NCBI RefSeq assembly: GCF_000154725.1
Contig: NZ_DS544873.1
Location: forward strand, 4,313,085-4,377,084
From: Kordia algicida OT-1
GTDB taxonomy: Bacteria > Bacteroidota > Bacteroidia > Flavobacteriales > Flavobacteriaceae
Direction of reading: 5' to 3'
DNA length: 64,000 nt
In this document: one piece after another, positions 33,075 to 42,811 of the stretch
Layout: each line of letters opens with the position of its first letter
How positions within the stretch are numbered: the first letter of the stretch is position 1
Made by a program: the position numbers and the translations under genes
The notes under the pieces: generated by a model
Database searches by the model: none
The model's input: only the letters and a program-made list of their open reading frames with translations
Told to the model about the DNA's origin: nothing

Positions 33075-33856
33075 TATTTCTTCTCCAAAGTAATCAAAAA
33101 ATGATCGGCGTATTTTGCTAGGGAAGAAGCGGTTAATAACGTGTCCAATCCTTTGAAAATATTCAAGATTGGAAATTTTGCCACAAACGAACTTTCTAAA
33201 TATGATGGCGGAATGGTTACTCCAATAGGTTTTACTTTTGTTGTGTTGAAAAATTTGTTCGCTGCCGCAGAAACGTCTTGCGGATTGTAATACCAAGTTG
33301 CTACACCAACACCATCTACATTGGCGACAACACTTTCTGTCGTATTTCTTCGATTGGCTTTTGCTTTGTCACCTTTTAACGTAAAATAGAAACGTTCCCA
33401 CAAACAGTTTTTTGGCATTAATACAATGGTCATTTTTCCGTTAGGAAGCAACAAATCAGAAGCATTTTGAAAGAACTTTTCTAGTTGTTCTGTTGATAAA
33501 CAATTGATGCCGCCAAAATCTGAAAATATATAGTCAAACTTCTTATTGAACGTATCTTTCGTAAGCTTGTTAATATCTTGCACTTTAAATTGAAGATTTT
33601 CAGGATGCGATTTTGCGTTGGCAACTTCAATCATTCCTTCGGAAATATCTGTTGCAATCACATCGTGACCTTGTTTTGCAAATTCGATGGCATCTGCGCC
33701 AGTTCCGCAATTTAACTCTAAAATAGAAAGTTTTTTTCCTTGTTTTATGATTGGATTTATATACTTAAAAACGAATTTTCGTTGCGCTTTTCCAATGTTA
33801 GAATACGTAAAAATATCATCGTATTGTGGCGCGGCTACATCAAAATCACTATGCAT
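33074..33856 (-). CDS. Class I SAM-dependent methyltransferase
   Basis: A 260-residue enzyme. Motif I is LSILELNCGTGADAIEFA (47-55 core), then GHDVIATDISEGMIEVA, LQFKVQDINKL and FDYIFSDFGGINCLSTEQLEKFF, a pattern of small-molecule methylases. The start overlaps the stop of the radical SAM gene upstream by 8 bp, so the two are translationally coupled. It is the last gene of the cluster before the island; the cluster resumes on the other side at 9433. Its substrate is unknown but probably the same pathway as the radical SAM enzyme. Confidence 0.85.
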   Translation of the reverse strand: MHSDFDVAAPQYDDIFTYSNIGKAQRKFVFKYINPIIKQGKKLSILELNCGTGADAIEFAKQGHDVIATDISEGMIEVANAKSHPENLQFKVQDINKLTKDTFNKKFDYIFSDFGGINCLSTEQLEKFFQNASDLLLPNGKMTIVLMPKNCLWERFYFTLKGDKAKANRRNTTESVVANVDGVGVATWYYNPQDVSAAANKFFNTTKVKPIGVTIPPSYLESSFVAKFPILNIFKGLDTLLTASSLAKYADHFLITLEKK

Positions 33857-35312
33857 TAGTATTCTCCATATTTTTAAGTTGCATTTTATCTAAAAAAGCC
33901 GCAGGAACATAATAACCCAATAAAATCATGGAACGCAATTCTGCTTTTGAAATTGAAAACGGACTTTTAAAGAATTTTTTAAAATTCTGAGTCGCTTGAC
34001 TTTTTCGAAATTCCTTATGAACGTAACGTTGTAATTTTCTGTAGAATTGTGTGTTGTACGTTCCTTTAAACATCATTGCCAAATCGTCAGAATCTGTCCA
34101 ATTTGCTTTCAATTTCAAATCATCTTTTACTTTGTCATAAAATTTCGTCCCCGGGAGCGGATAGGATACCGAAACACCAATATTATCAGGAACTAATTCC
34201 TTAATCATATCAATTGTTTTTTGAATATCTTCTTTGGTTTCTTCCAAATAACCAAACTGAATAAAGAACGCCACACGTACGTTTTTTTCTTTCAATAAAC
34301 GTGTTGCTTCATAAATTTGTTCTACTTTGGTTTCTTTATCCATCGCGTCCAAAATAGCTTGCGAGCCACTTTCTGCACCAACCCAAACTTCTTCCAATCC
34401 GCTTTCCGCTAGTGCTTCAATCGTGTCTTCTTTTAATAATAAATCAACACGACTTTGTATGTAATACGAAATAGTAAGGTTTTCTTTTTTGAGTTCTTTA
34501 TTAAAATTTTGAACCCAATTCGGTTTTAAGCCAAAAATATCATCACACATCCAAAAACGATGTACACCATAGGTTTCGCTTAAATATTTAATGTGTTTTG
34601 TAATGTATGCTGGAGAATGCGAGTTGTAACGATTTCCATAAATTGGTTTGGCGCACCAATTGCATTTAAACGGACAACCACGTGTGGTTGCCATATTCAG
34701 CGTGAATTCGTTGCCGCCAGCTTCCCAAATTTTTCGGTATGGTTCAATGTCAATCAAATCCCACGCAGGCATTGGCAATTCGTCTAAATTGCGTAATACA
34801 GGATGTTTTGGGTTTTTGACAAACTCACCATCTTTTTCAAAAACGAGTCCTTTTATTTGTGAAGTATCTTCATTATTGGATAATGCATCTACGAGTTCTT
34901 TCAACGAAATTTCGCCTTCACCTTGAATGACAAAATCTGCGCCTGCCGCCAAATATTTTTCATAATGATCGGTAGAATCTGAACTACAAACAATTACTTG
35001 ACAGTCTAGGTTTTTGGCAATTTTAATCATTTCAAAAGCAGCTTCACGCATGGTAGTTAGGCACATTTTTGTCAAATAATTAAAACCGTCGTCATATAAC
35101 ACAAATATGGAAGGTTTTTGCGTTTCTAAATATGGTTGAATGGTTTTTGGATCGTCCAATAAATTCGCATCAAACACACCAACTTTATAACCGTTTTCAC
35201 GTAAATAAGAAGCAGCATACAGTGTTCCTAATGGCGGATAAGGTGTTTGATTTTTCCATTGTTTGGCATCAAACTTATAATAATACGAATGTGAAAAAAC
35301 AACATCAAGCAT
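33849..35312 (-). CDS. B12-binding domain radical SAM protein
   Basis: A 487-residue protein. N-terminal B12-binding-like domain (TPYPPLGTLYAASYLRENGYKVGVFD), a linker with GAEADFVIQGEGE-type residues (GADFVIQGEGEISL), then the radical SAM cluster TTRGCPFKCNWCAKP at about 211-218, followed by FWMCDDIFGL, EVWVGAESGSQAILDAMDKE and FFIQFGYLEETKEDI. It is close in layout to the protein at 7535 on the far side of the island. It overlaps the methyltransferase downstream and the nucleotidyltransferase-like gene upstream by 8 bp each, a tightly coupled three-gene unit. Confidence 0.87.
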   Translation of the reverse strand: MLDVVFSHSYYYKFDAKQWKNQTPYPPLGTLYAASYLRENGYKVGVFDANLLDDPKTIQPYLETQKPSIFVLYDDGFNYLTKMCLTTMREAAFEMIKIAKNLDCQVIVCSSDSTDHYEKYLAAGADFVIQGEGEISLKELVDALSNNEDTSQIKGLVFEKDGEFVKNPKHPVLRNLDELPMPAWDLIDIEPYRKIWEAGGNEFTLNMATTRGCPFKCNWCAKPIYGNRYNSHSPAYITKHIKYLSETYGVHRFWMCDDIFGLKPNWVQNFNKELKKENLTISYYIQSRVDLLLKEDTIEALAESGLEEVWVGAESGSQAILDAMDKETKVEQIYEATRLLKEKNVRVAFFIQFGYLEETKEDIQKTIDMIKELVPDNIGVSVSYPLPGTKFYDKVKDDLKLKANWTDSDDLAMMFKGTYNTQFYRKLQRYVHKEFRKSQATQNFKKFFKSPFSISKAELRSMILLGYYVPAAFLDKMQLKNMENTNA

Positions 35313-36273
35313 TTGTTTCTGGATATTTCAAATTGTACTGCGCTACAACTTCACTGTAACGTTCGCCAAGTCGTTTTATAACTTTATTTTGGTAGTTTTG
35401 CGGATGATGTTTAGAAACATGTCTGGTAGATTTCATCGCAATATCAAAATCTTCTTTTGCCAAATGTGTAAACTTTCTACGCCACTTTTTTATCGTTAGC
35501 TTTTGTAAAAAATGATCTAACTTTAATCCCAATGAACCATTGCATAATTTTTGAATCAACTTCGATAGACCACTTTTTTCTGTTTCTCTGATGGTACTTA
35601 ACTTATGAGAAGGTTTGTTAGGGAAATACGGATGCGCCCATGGGTTTGATTCCAAAAATGCTTTAAAAGTATCTTTACCGTACAACGGAATTAAGGTGGC
35701 AATTTCTGTTGCCGTAAAAAGATTTTGTTCTGAAATCTCCAATTGATCTGTGCTAATAAAGTAATTGACACAAAAATATTTTTTAGAATTCAGCAGAAAT
35801 ATCTTTTTGTACAACACAAGTAGCGTTCTTGCAACCCACAAACGATTGGGTTTGGTAATGATAAAAAAGTCAAAATCACCATCGTCATCATAAAAACCTT
35901 TAGAAAGTGCGCCAGACAAACAAACACCTTCTACATACGGAAACTTGGCTATTTTTTTAGAGACTTTTACTGCTTTTGGCATAATGTTTCTCGCCATTTC
36001 ATTTCCTTTCAATCTGCGCTCTATACGATCAGGATCATTGACATCAATATAAAAACCATCAAAATTAAAAATGACACCTTTGTCGAGTAGCATATCAATT
36101 TCGCTATTAATCACCTTCTGATCTGTTGTATCAGTGAATTGAAAAATTTCAGTTCTCGTCAACGGATATTTAAAAAGGGAAAAATATAATATGGTTTTTA
36201 AGGCACTCACGTAGTTTTGGTGTTTAGCTTCAAAAATACTTAAAATAATACTTTTGAAGGTATGTATTTTCAA
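35305..36273 (-). CDS. Nucleotidyltransferase-fold protein
   Basis: A 322-residue protein. SGALSKGFYDDDGDFDFFII (about 120-138) has the GS-type glycine turn followed by an Asp-x-Asp pair (D133, D135) that binds metal in the pol-beta nucleotidyltransferase superfamily. An N-terminal winged-helix-like part (residues 20-75) precedes it and a helical C terminus with basic residues follows. It starts a coupled minus-strand operon with the radical SAM and methyltransferase genes. Whether it transfers a nucleotide to a sugar, lipid or protein cannot be told. Confidence 0.72.
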   Translation of the reverse strand: MKIHTFKSIILSIFEAKHQNYVSALKTILYFSLFKYPLTRTEIFQFTDTTDQKVINSEIDMLLDKGVIFNFDGFYIDVNDPDRIERRLKGNEMARNIMPKAVKVSKKIAKFPYVEGVCLSGALSKGFYDDDGDFDFFIITKPNRLWVARTLLVLYKKIFLLNSKKYFCVNYFISTDQLEISEQNLFTATEIATLIPLYGKDTFKAFLESNPWAHPYFPNKPSHKLSTIRETEKSGLSKLIQKLCNGSLGLKLDHFLQKLTIKKWRRKFTHLAKEDFDIAMKSTRHVSKHHPQNYQNKVIKRLGERYSEVVAQYNLKYPETNA

Positions 36274-36395
36274 TAAAAAATGGCGTATTTTCTATTTATC
36301 TTACTTCTTAATAAATGTTAATTTTGATATAAATGTAAACATGATTTTACTAGGTTTCTTACATTTATAACAATCAATCAATCAAAAAACGACTA

Positions 36396-39023
36396 ATGAA
36401 ATCAATCTTATGGCCAATTATTGGTCTTTTGTGTATTCCCATTGTGGGGTTTTCACAAGAATCTTCAACAACTATTCCTAAGAGAATTTACACCACAAAC
36501 TTAGTAAAAGGCGAATCTCCTAAAATTGATGGTATTCTCGATGATGCCAGTTGGGATTCTGTTATGTGGGCGAGCGACTTTATAGAAAATCGTCCTGATG
36601 AAAATACACCACCAAGCGAACAAACGCAGTTTAAAATTATGTACGATGCCAAGTTTTTATATGTGGCAATTCGTGCCTTTGACAAAGATCCTGATAAAAT
36701 TGTACGACGTTTATCGCGCCGTGATGGTTTTGATGGCGATTGGGTCGAAATTAATATTGATAGTTATCACGATAAACGAACTGGTTTTTCATTCACAGTA
36801 ACTGCTGCTGGTGTAAAAGGAGACGAATTTATCTCGAGTAATGGTAACAATTGGGATGGAAGCTGGAATCCAATTTGGTATACTAAAACAAATGTAGATA
36901 GTGAAGGTTGGACAGCCGAAATGAAAATTCCGTTCAGTCAATTACGCTTTGGAAAAAGTGCCGAACAAATTTGGGGATTGCAAGTACAACGTCGTTTTTT
37001 TAGAAAAGAAGAACGATCTACATGGCAACGAATTCCACTAGATGCGCCAGGTTGGGTAAGTGAATTTGGAGAATTACACGGATTAAAAAATATAGAACCG
37101 CAACGACAATTGGAAATTCAACCGTATGTGGTCACACAATATGATACGTATCCTGAAGAAAACGGAAATCCGTTTCGCGATGGTGACGATTTTACTCTAA
37201 ATGGCGGAATTGATGGGAAAATTGGAGTCACAAACGACTTAACTTTAGATTTTACCATCAATCCAGATTTTGGACAAGTTGAAGCTGATCCTGCGGCAAT
37301 TGCGTTGGATGGTTTTCAGATTTTCTTCCGAGAACAACGACCGTTTTTTGTGGAAAATAAGAATATTTTCGATTACGAATTTGCCAACGGACAAGACAAT
37401 GTGTTCTATTCGCGCCGTATTGGAAGAAATCCGCAAGGTTTTCCAAACTTAGCTTCGGGCGAATTTGTAGATCAGCCACAAAATTCTACCATTTTAGGTG
37501 CCGCAAAGTTTAGTGGAAAAACCAAAAATGGTTGGTCAATTGGTGTGTTGGAAAGTGTGACAGGAAAAGAATTTGCTGAAATTGATGCCAATGGAGCGCG
37601 TCGAAAAGAATTGGTAGAACCGTTGACGAATTATTTTGTGGGTCGTTTGCAAAAAGATTTCAACGAACGAAATACGTTTATTGGCGGAATTTTTACAGCT
37701 ACCAATCGCCGTTTGGAAGACAACTTAAATTTCTTGCATCGCGCTGCGTATACTGGCGGATTGGACTTTAGACACAATTGGAAAGACAGAACGTATTATG
37801 TGGAGGGAAATATCGTGGCAAGTCATATAGAAGGAAGCAAAGAAGCGATTACAGCTACACAAAATTCGTTAACACATTTGTTTCAACGTGTAGATGCAGG
37901 ACATGTAAATGTTGATCCGAATAGAACGTCGCTGACAGGAACTGGAGGACGAATGGAGTTTGGAAAAGCTGGAAGCGGAACGTGGCGTTATGATGCAGGA
38001 ATGATTTGGCGTTCGCCAGAATTGGAATTGAATGATATTGGATTTCTGCGTCAGGCGGATGAAGTTCGTCAGTATGCCAATATACGGTATCAAACGACAA
38101 AATCAGTTGGAAACTTTAGACGAATCTCAGGTCGATTTTCACAATTTTCAACGTATGATTTTGAAGGAAACTTTAATCGCATTCAATATGAAATCAACGG
38201 AAATTTACGCTTTCTAAACAATTGGTGGATTGATTTTGGTGCCGCGCACAAACCTCGAATTTTTATCAATACCTTTTTACGTGGCGGACCGCGTTGGCGT
38301 TATTCGCAAGAAAATTTTGGCTATGCTTTTTTTGGAACAGACGAACGTAAAAAACTCCGTACAAGTTGGGGAATGGTGTATTCAAAAGCAAAACAAGACA
38401 ACTTTACATTTATTGAAGTTAGTGGCGATGTAACGTATCAACCAACGGATGCGATGCGAATTTCTATCAGTCCGCAATACAATTACAATCCGAATAAAAC
38501 GCAGTATGTTACGCAGGCAGATAACAACGGAACTACGCGTTATATTTTGGGAGATATTGACAATCAGACGTTAAGTGCGTCCATTCGTTTCAATTATACG
38601 ATCAATCCAAATTTGTCGATTCAGTATTACGGGCAACCTTTTGTGTCTATCGGACGTTATAAAGATTTTAAATATGTGACCAATTCGATTGCAGACGATT
38701 TAAATGATCGTTTTTATCAATACCAACCTAATGAAATTTCCTATGATGCTGCTTCAGATTCATACATGATTGAAGAAAATGCAGATGGAAATGTAAACTA
38801 TTCTATTGGAAATCCTGATTTTGCTTTTGTGCAATTTCGTTCAAATTTAGTCTTGCGTTGGGAATACATTCCTGGTTCAGAATTATTCTTAGTTTGGTCG
38901 CAAGGAACGACAGGTTTTGGAAACACGAGAGATCATTTATTACGAAGTTTAGACAATCAGATATTAGGGCAACAACCTGAAAATATCTTCTTGATGAAGT
39001 TTACGTATCGCTTTGTACTTTGA
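36396..39023 (+). CDS. DUF5916 / CBM9-like outer membrane protein
   Basis: An 875-residue secreted protein with a signal peptide (MKSILWPIIGLLCIPIVGFS). Residues about 35-220 are a CBM9-like domain with KIDGILDDASWDSV, KFLYVAIRAFDKDP and GWTAEMKIPFSQLRFG. The rest is the DUF5916 domain, full of alternating aromatic and polar strands ending in a C-terminal Phe-containing strand (NIFLMKFTYRFVL), consistent with an outer-membrane beta-barrel. Such proteins are common in Bacteroidota and often called hydrolase-like, though function is not settled. It is monocistronic, with a 122-bp AT-rich upstream gap. Confidence 0.85.
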   Translation: MKSILWPIIGLLCIPIVGFSQESSTTIPKRIYTTNLVKGESPKIDGILDDASWDSVMWASDFIENRPDENTPPSEQTQFKIMYDAKFLYVAIRAFDKDPDKIVRRLSRRDGFDGDWVEINIDSYHDKRTGFSFTVTAAGVKGDEFISSNGNNWDGSWNPIWYTKTNVDSEGWTAEMKIPFSQLRFGKSAEQIWGLQVQRRFFRKEERSTWQRIPLDAPGWVSEFGELHGLKNIEPQRQLEIQPYVVTQYDTYPEENGNPFRDGDDFTLNGGIDGKIGVTNDLTLDFTINPDFGQVEADPAAIALDGFQIFFREQRPFFVENKNIFDYEFANGQDNVFYSRRIGRNPQGFPNLASGEFVDQPQNSTILGAAKFSGKTKNGWSIGVLESVTGKEFAEIDANGARRKELVEPLTNYFVGRLQKDFNERNTFIGGIFTATNRRLEDNLNFLHRAAYTGGLDFRHNWKDRTYYVEGNIVASHIEGSKEAITATQNSLTHLFQRVDAGHVNVDPNRTSLTGTGGRMEFGKAGSGTWRYDAGMIWRSPELELNDIGFLRQADEVRQYANIRYQTTKSVGNFRRISGRFSQFSTYDFEGNFNRIQYEINGNLRFLNNWWIDFGAAHKPRIFINTFLRGGPRWRYSQENFGYAFFGTDERKKLRTSWGMVYSKAKQDNFTFIEVSGDVTYQPTDAMRISISPQYNYNPNKTQYVTQADNNGTTRYILGDIDNQTLSASIRFNYTINPNLSIQYYGQPFVSIGRYKDFKYVTNSIADDLNDRFYQYQPNEISYDAASDSYMIEENADGNVNYSIGNPDFAFVQFRSNLVLRWEYIPGSELFLVWSQGTTGFGNTRDHLLRSLDNQILGQQPENIFLMKFTYRFVL

Positions 39024-39032
39024 TGTTTATTG

Positions 39033-39105
39033 GTTTATGAGGTTATAAGTTTACTCGTTATGCTCATTGTTTATGAGTTTATAAGTTTACTCGTTTTCGC
39101 TCGGT
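39033..39105. repeat. 36/37-bp tandem duplication
   Basis: GTTTATGAGGTTATAAGTTT with its continuation (39033-39068) is repeated as GTTTATGAGTTTATAAGTTT with its continuation (39069-39105), followed by a decayed third start (GTTTATGGTTCTATGATTT). Non-coding, immediately after the DUF5916 stop. The gap 39024-39266 has no other gene. Confidence 0.85.
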
Positions 39106-39266
39106 GTTTATGGTTCTATGATTTACTTTGTCATTTAACATCATGTGTCACTACTTACTTATTATGATGATAGAAATCTACTGTCTTACTGTTAAGTATG
39201 GTAAAACCGTATTTGATTTATAATTTGTTGTGTTATCTTATGTTTTTAACCAAAAATTTATAATTT

Positions 39267-39419
39267 ATGTTAAACAACATTTTAAAACTTGAAGGAGTTC
39301 AATTATTGAATAAAAAAAAGCAATCTACCATAAGAGGCGGATTCGAATGTCAGTGTGATGGTCCTGAGCAACAGTATCCACACGAGACTCCATGTTACGA
39401 CACTTTAATTGGATGTTAA
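39267..39419 (+). CDS. Orphan double-glycine leader peptide (bacteriocin/RiPP-like)
   Basis: A 50-residue peptide, ATG 39267 to TAA 39419. The leader MLNNILKLEGVQLLNKKKQS then TIRGG matches the Bacteroidota double-Gly pattern (L-G-x-x-L-x-K-x-x-x-x-I-x-GG). The putative core after the GG has four Cys, FECQCDGPEQQYPHETPCY and then a last GC. A UUCG-loop terminator follows at 39426. No modifying enzyme or dedicated C39 exporter is adjacent, so processing would depend on another locus. Confidence 0.75.
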   Translation: MLNNILKLEGVQLLNKKKQSTIRGGFECQCDGPEQQYPHETPCYDTLIGC

Positions 39420-39425
39420 CATTAT

Positions 39426-39450
39426 AGCGAACTTCGGTTCGCTTTCTTTT
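39426..39450 (+). terminator. Intrinsic terminator with TTCG loop
   Basis: AGCGAAC-TTCG-GTTCGCT followed by TTCTTTTT, immediately after the double-glycine peptide gene. The same loop and inner stem follow the lanthipeptide-like gene at 42731. Confidence 0.85.
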
Positions 39451-39532
39451 TACCCTTCTTTATTGTTATAATAATTCAACAATCGTCAACCAAACAAAAA
39501 GATTCCGCATCTGGTGCGGAATGACACTTCGT

Positions 39533-42364
39533 TTAATGCGCTTCTAGCCAATTTTGCCCAACACCAATTTCAACATCTAAAGGAACTTCCATTTTAAAGG
39601 CATTTTCCATTTCTTCTTTGATGATTGGTTTTATAATTTCCAATTCGTCTTTGTGTGCATCAAACACCAATTCATCATGTACTTGCAACAGCATTTTCGA
39701 TTTGAAACCTTCTTCCTCAAAACGATTGTAAATGTTTATCATGGCAAGTTTTATAATATCTGCTGCACTTCCTTGAATTGGAGCATTTACTGCATTTCGT
39801 TCTGCGGCACCACGCACAATCGCGTTTCTTGAATTGATATCTTTTAAATAACGACGTCTTCCTAAAACTGTTTCCACATAACCGTTTTCACGAGCAAACG
39901 CAACTTGATTGGACATATATGCTTTTAGTTTTGGATAAGTTTCATAATACGTGTCAATCAATTCTTTAGATTCACTTCGAGTCAAATCGGTTTGATTGCT
40001 CAATCCAAAAGCAGAAACACCATAAATAATTCCGAAGTTTACCGTTTTTGCATTGCTACGTTGTTCGCGCGTTACTTCTTCCAATGGAACATTGAATACT
40101 CTAGAAGCTGTAGAAGCGTGAATATCTGCGCCATCTTTAAAGGCTTGCATCATGGTGTCTTCTTTACTTAAAGCTGCAATAATTCGGAGTTCAATCTGAG
40201 AATAATCGGCAGCGAGCAACACATAATTTTCATCTCTTGGCACAAAGGCTTTTCGAACTTGTCGTCCGCGTTCTGTACGAATTGGAATGTTCTGTAAATT
40301 AGGATTGTTAGAGCTCAATCTTCCCGTTGCTGCAACCGCTTGCGCGTATACCGTGTGAATACGATTTGTTTTCGGATTGATTTCATTTGGTAAGGCATCA
40401 ACATACGTACTTTGTAGTTTTCGATATTGACGCCATTCTAAAATATCAGCAACAATTTGATGATCTTTTGCAAGATATGATAATACATCTTCTGCGGTAG
40501 AATATTGCCCAGTTTTCGTTTTCTTTGGCTTGTCGACCAACTTTAATTTATCAAATAAAATTGGACCTAATTGTTTTGGCGAACCAATATTAAATTCTTC
40601 GCCAGCTTGTTCGTAAATATCTTTTTCCAAACGATCAATGTCTACTGCCAATGCTTTTGACAATTCGCCTAAAAAGTCTGGATCTAAGTTGATTCCTTCA
40701 ATTTCCATTGCCGAAAGTACACTGACCAACGGAACTTCTACATCCGAAAATAATTTAGTCAAATGACCACTTTCCAATTCTTTGATAAAATGTTCCTTCA
40801 ACTGATACGTAATGTCTGCATCTTCCACCGCATATTCTGTTTGTTGTTCCAACGGAACTTGTCGCATAGAAAGCTGGTTTTTTCCTTTTTTACCAATCAA
40901 TTCCACAATAGAAACGGGTTGATAGTTTAAATACGTTTCTGATAAAACGTCCATATTATGACGCATATCTGGATTTATCAAATAATGTGCTATCATGGTG
41001 TCAAATAGTTGCCCTTTTACAGGCATGTCGTAATTTGACAATACTTTAATATCATATTTTAAATTCTGTCCAACTTTTTCAATCGTAGTACTTTCAAAAA
41101 ATGGGCGGAATTCTTCTAAAATTGCTGTTGTTTCTGACTGATCTTCTGGAAAAGCAACATAATATCCTTTGCCTTTTTCCCATGAAAATGCAATTCCGAC
41201 CAACTCAACTTCGAGTGCTTTTAAACCTGTAGTTTCGGTATCAAAACACACACTTTGCTGTTTCAATAATTTTTGAAGCAACATTTTTCGTGACAACGGC
41301 GTATTTGCCAATTGGTAAAAATGATCGGTTGTTTTTATTGTTTGGTAGCCTGAAATGTTGGTTGCTTCTGTAGCATTTCCTCCTCCTGGCGTGGCAAATA
41401 AGTCAAATTGTCCTGTGGTAGATGCTTTTTGATTTGCTTTTGATGTAGTTTTTGTGTTCGCTTCCGCGGAATTTTCATCGGATTTCGCAAACGTTTTGGT
41501 TAAATTGTCAAGCAATCTACGGAACTCCAATTCGTTAAAAATTTCTGTGACAGCTTCCAAATCAGGATCGCACATTTCAAAATCTTCTTCGTTGAATTCT
41601 ACAGGAACATCGAGCATAATTGTTGCCAATTGTTTGGAAAGCATGCCCAATTCGCCATTGGCTTCTACTTTTTCCTTCATCTTTCCTTTCAGTTCGTGTG
41701 TATGGGCAAGCAAGCCTTCCATACTTCCGTAAGCGGCTAAAAACTTCTTAGCTGTTTTTTCTCCTACACCAGGCAATCCAGGAATATTATCGACAGAATC
41801 GCCCATCATTCCTAAGAAATCAATGACTTGTTCTGGGCGTTCTACGCCAAATTTTTCTTGTACTTCGGTAATTCCCCACGTTTCATAACCACCACCAAAT
41901 TTTGGTCGATACATAAAGATATTTTCAGAAACCAATTGAGCAAAATCTTTATCGGGCGTTACCATAAAGGTTTGGTATCCTTCTTTTTCTGCTTTTTTAG
42001 AAAGTGTTCCAATAATATCGTCGGCTTCATAACCTTCTTTTACGATTACAGGAATTTTCATGGCTTTTAAAATACTTTCTATATATGGAATTGCCAGCGT
42101 AATTGGCTCTGGTGTTTCTTGCCTATTTGCTTTATATTCAGGAAATACTTCTACACGATCTACACTACCGCCTCTATCAAAACAAACCGCCAAATGATCT
42201 GGACGTTCACGTTTTATGACATCTAGTAATGAGTTTGTAAAACCTAAAATTGCTGAGGTATCAAATCCTTTCGAGTTGATTCTAGGGTTTTTAATAAAAG
42301 CGTAGTATCCTCTAAAAATAAGTGCATACGCATCGAGTAGAAAAAGTCGTTTTTGAGCTGCCAT
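39533..42364 (-). CDS. polA: DNA polymerase I
   Basis: A 943-residue enzyme with all three domains. Residues 1 to about 290 are the 5' nuclease (LLDAYALIFRGYYAF, YEADDIIGTL, VTPDKDFAQLV, MGDSVDNIPGLPGVGEKTA). The 3'-5' exonuclease is intact: VCFDTETTG at about 372 keeps the Asp-x-Glu. The polymerase has motif A LLAADYSQIELR (about 717), motif B RSNAKTVNFGIIYG (about 775) and motif C LLQVHDELVFD (about 893). Length is usual for Bacteroidota PolA. It is transcribed alone, flanked on each side by an orphan RiPP-type peptide gene on the opposite strand. Confidence 0.97.
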   Translation of the reverse strand: MAAQKRLFLLDAYALIFRGYYAFIKNPRINSKGFDTSAILGFTNSLLDVIKRERPDHLAVCFDRGGSVDRVEVFPEYKANRQETPEPITLAIPYIESILKAMKIPVIVKEGYEADDIIGTLSKKAEKEGYQTFMVTPDKDFAQLVSENIFMYRPKFGGGYETWGITEVQEKFGVERPEQVIDFLGMMGDSVDNIPGLPGVGEKTAKKFLAAYGSMEGLLAHTHELKGKMKEKVEANGELGMLSKQLATIMLDVPVEFNEEDFEMCDPDLEAVTEIFNELEFRRLLDNLTKTFAKSDENSAEANTKTTSKANQKASTTGQFDLFATPGGGNATEATNISGYQTIKTTDHFYQLANTPLSRKMLLQKLLKQQSVCFDTETTGLKALEVELVGIAFSWEKGKGYYVAFPEDQSETTAILEEFRPFFESTTIEKVGQNLKYDIKVLSNYDMPVKGQLFDTMIAHYLINPDMRHNMDVLSETYLNYQPVSIVELIGKKGKNQLSMRQVPLEQQTEYAVEDADITYQLKEHFIKELESGHLTKLFSDVEVPLVSVLSAMEIEGINLDPDFLGELSKALAVDIDRLEKDIYEQAGEEFNIGSPKQLGPILFDKLKLVDKPKKTKTGQYSTAEDVLSYLAKDHQIVADILEWRQYRKLQSTYVDALPNEINPKTNRIHTVYAQAVAATGRLSSNNPNLQNIPIRTERGRQVRKAFVPRDENYVLLAADYSQIELRIIAALSKEDTMMQAFKDGADIHASTASRVFNVPLEEVTREQRSNAKTVNFGIIYGVSAFGLSNQTDLTRSESKELIDTYYETYPKLKAYMSNQVAFARENGYVETVLGRRRYLKDINSRNAIVRGAAERNAVNAPIQGSAADIIKLAMINIYNRFEEEGFKSKMLLQVHDELVFDAHKDELEIIKPIIKEEMENAFKMEVPLDVEIGVGQNWLEAH

Positions 42365-42532
42365 GTATCGTAAATTTGATGGAAATCCAAATTTAAGAAT
42401 ATTAGCTAAATTCTATCATAAATAGACTAATTATTCACAAGGAGAATGCTTTTTCATAAAATTCAGAAAATATTCTGGGTAACAAAGTTTGCTGTTTTGA
42501 ACTTTCTCACATAAACTTAAAATTCTATAATT

Positions 42533-42703
42533 ATGAAAAAAAAGATTTCAAAACTGTCTTTACAAAAATCAAAAGTATCTAGGTTAAATGAAAAGTTTAA
42601 AAACGACATTAACGGAGGAGCACGTCCGTCGCATTTCTTTTGCTCAATTGGGAAGAATTGCGGATCAGAATCATGTAAGTTTTCCGTTTGTATTCCTTTC
42701 TAA
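42533..42703 (+). CDS. Orphan class I lanthipeptide-type precursor
   Basis: A 56-residue peptide, ATG 42533 to TAA 42703. The leader KKKISKLSLQKSKVSRLNEK is the Bacteroidota class I lanthipeptide pattern (L-x-L-x-K-x-x-h-x-x-L-N), ending in INGG. The core begins ARPSHFFCSIGKNCG and continues SESCKFSVCIPF: four Cys and five Ser, suitable for lanthionine rings. No LanB dehydratase or LanC cyclase gene is in the window. A TTCG-loop terminator follows. Confidence 0.78.
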   Translation: MKKKISKLSLQKSKVSRLNEKFKNDINGGARPSHFFCSIGKNCGSESCKFSVCIPF

Positions 42704-42730
42704 GTTTTCCCGAAGAAAAATTAGTATATA

Positions 42731-42760
42731 AAACGAACTTCGGTTCGTTTTTTCTTTTTA
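42731..42760 (+). terminator. Intrinsic terminator with TTCG loop
   Basis: AAACGAAC-TTCG-GTTCGTTT followed by a T-rich tail, 27 bp after the lanthipeptide-like gene. Confidence 0.85.
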
Positions 42761-42811
42761 CAAAAGCTCCACAAGTTTTCTATATTTGGATTATAATTTA
42801 TTTTCAGAGTT

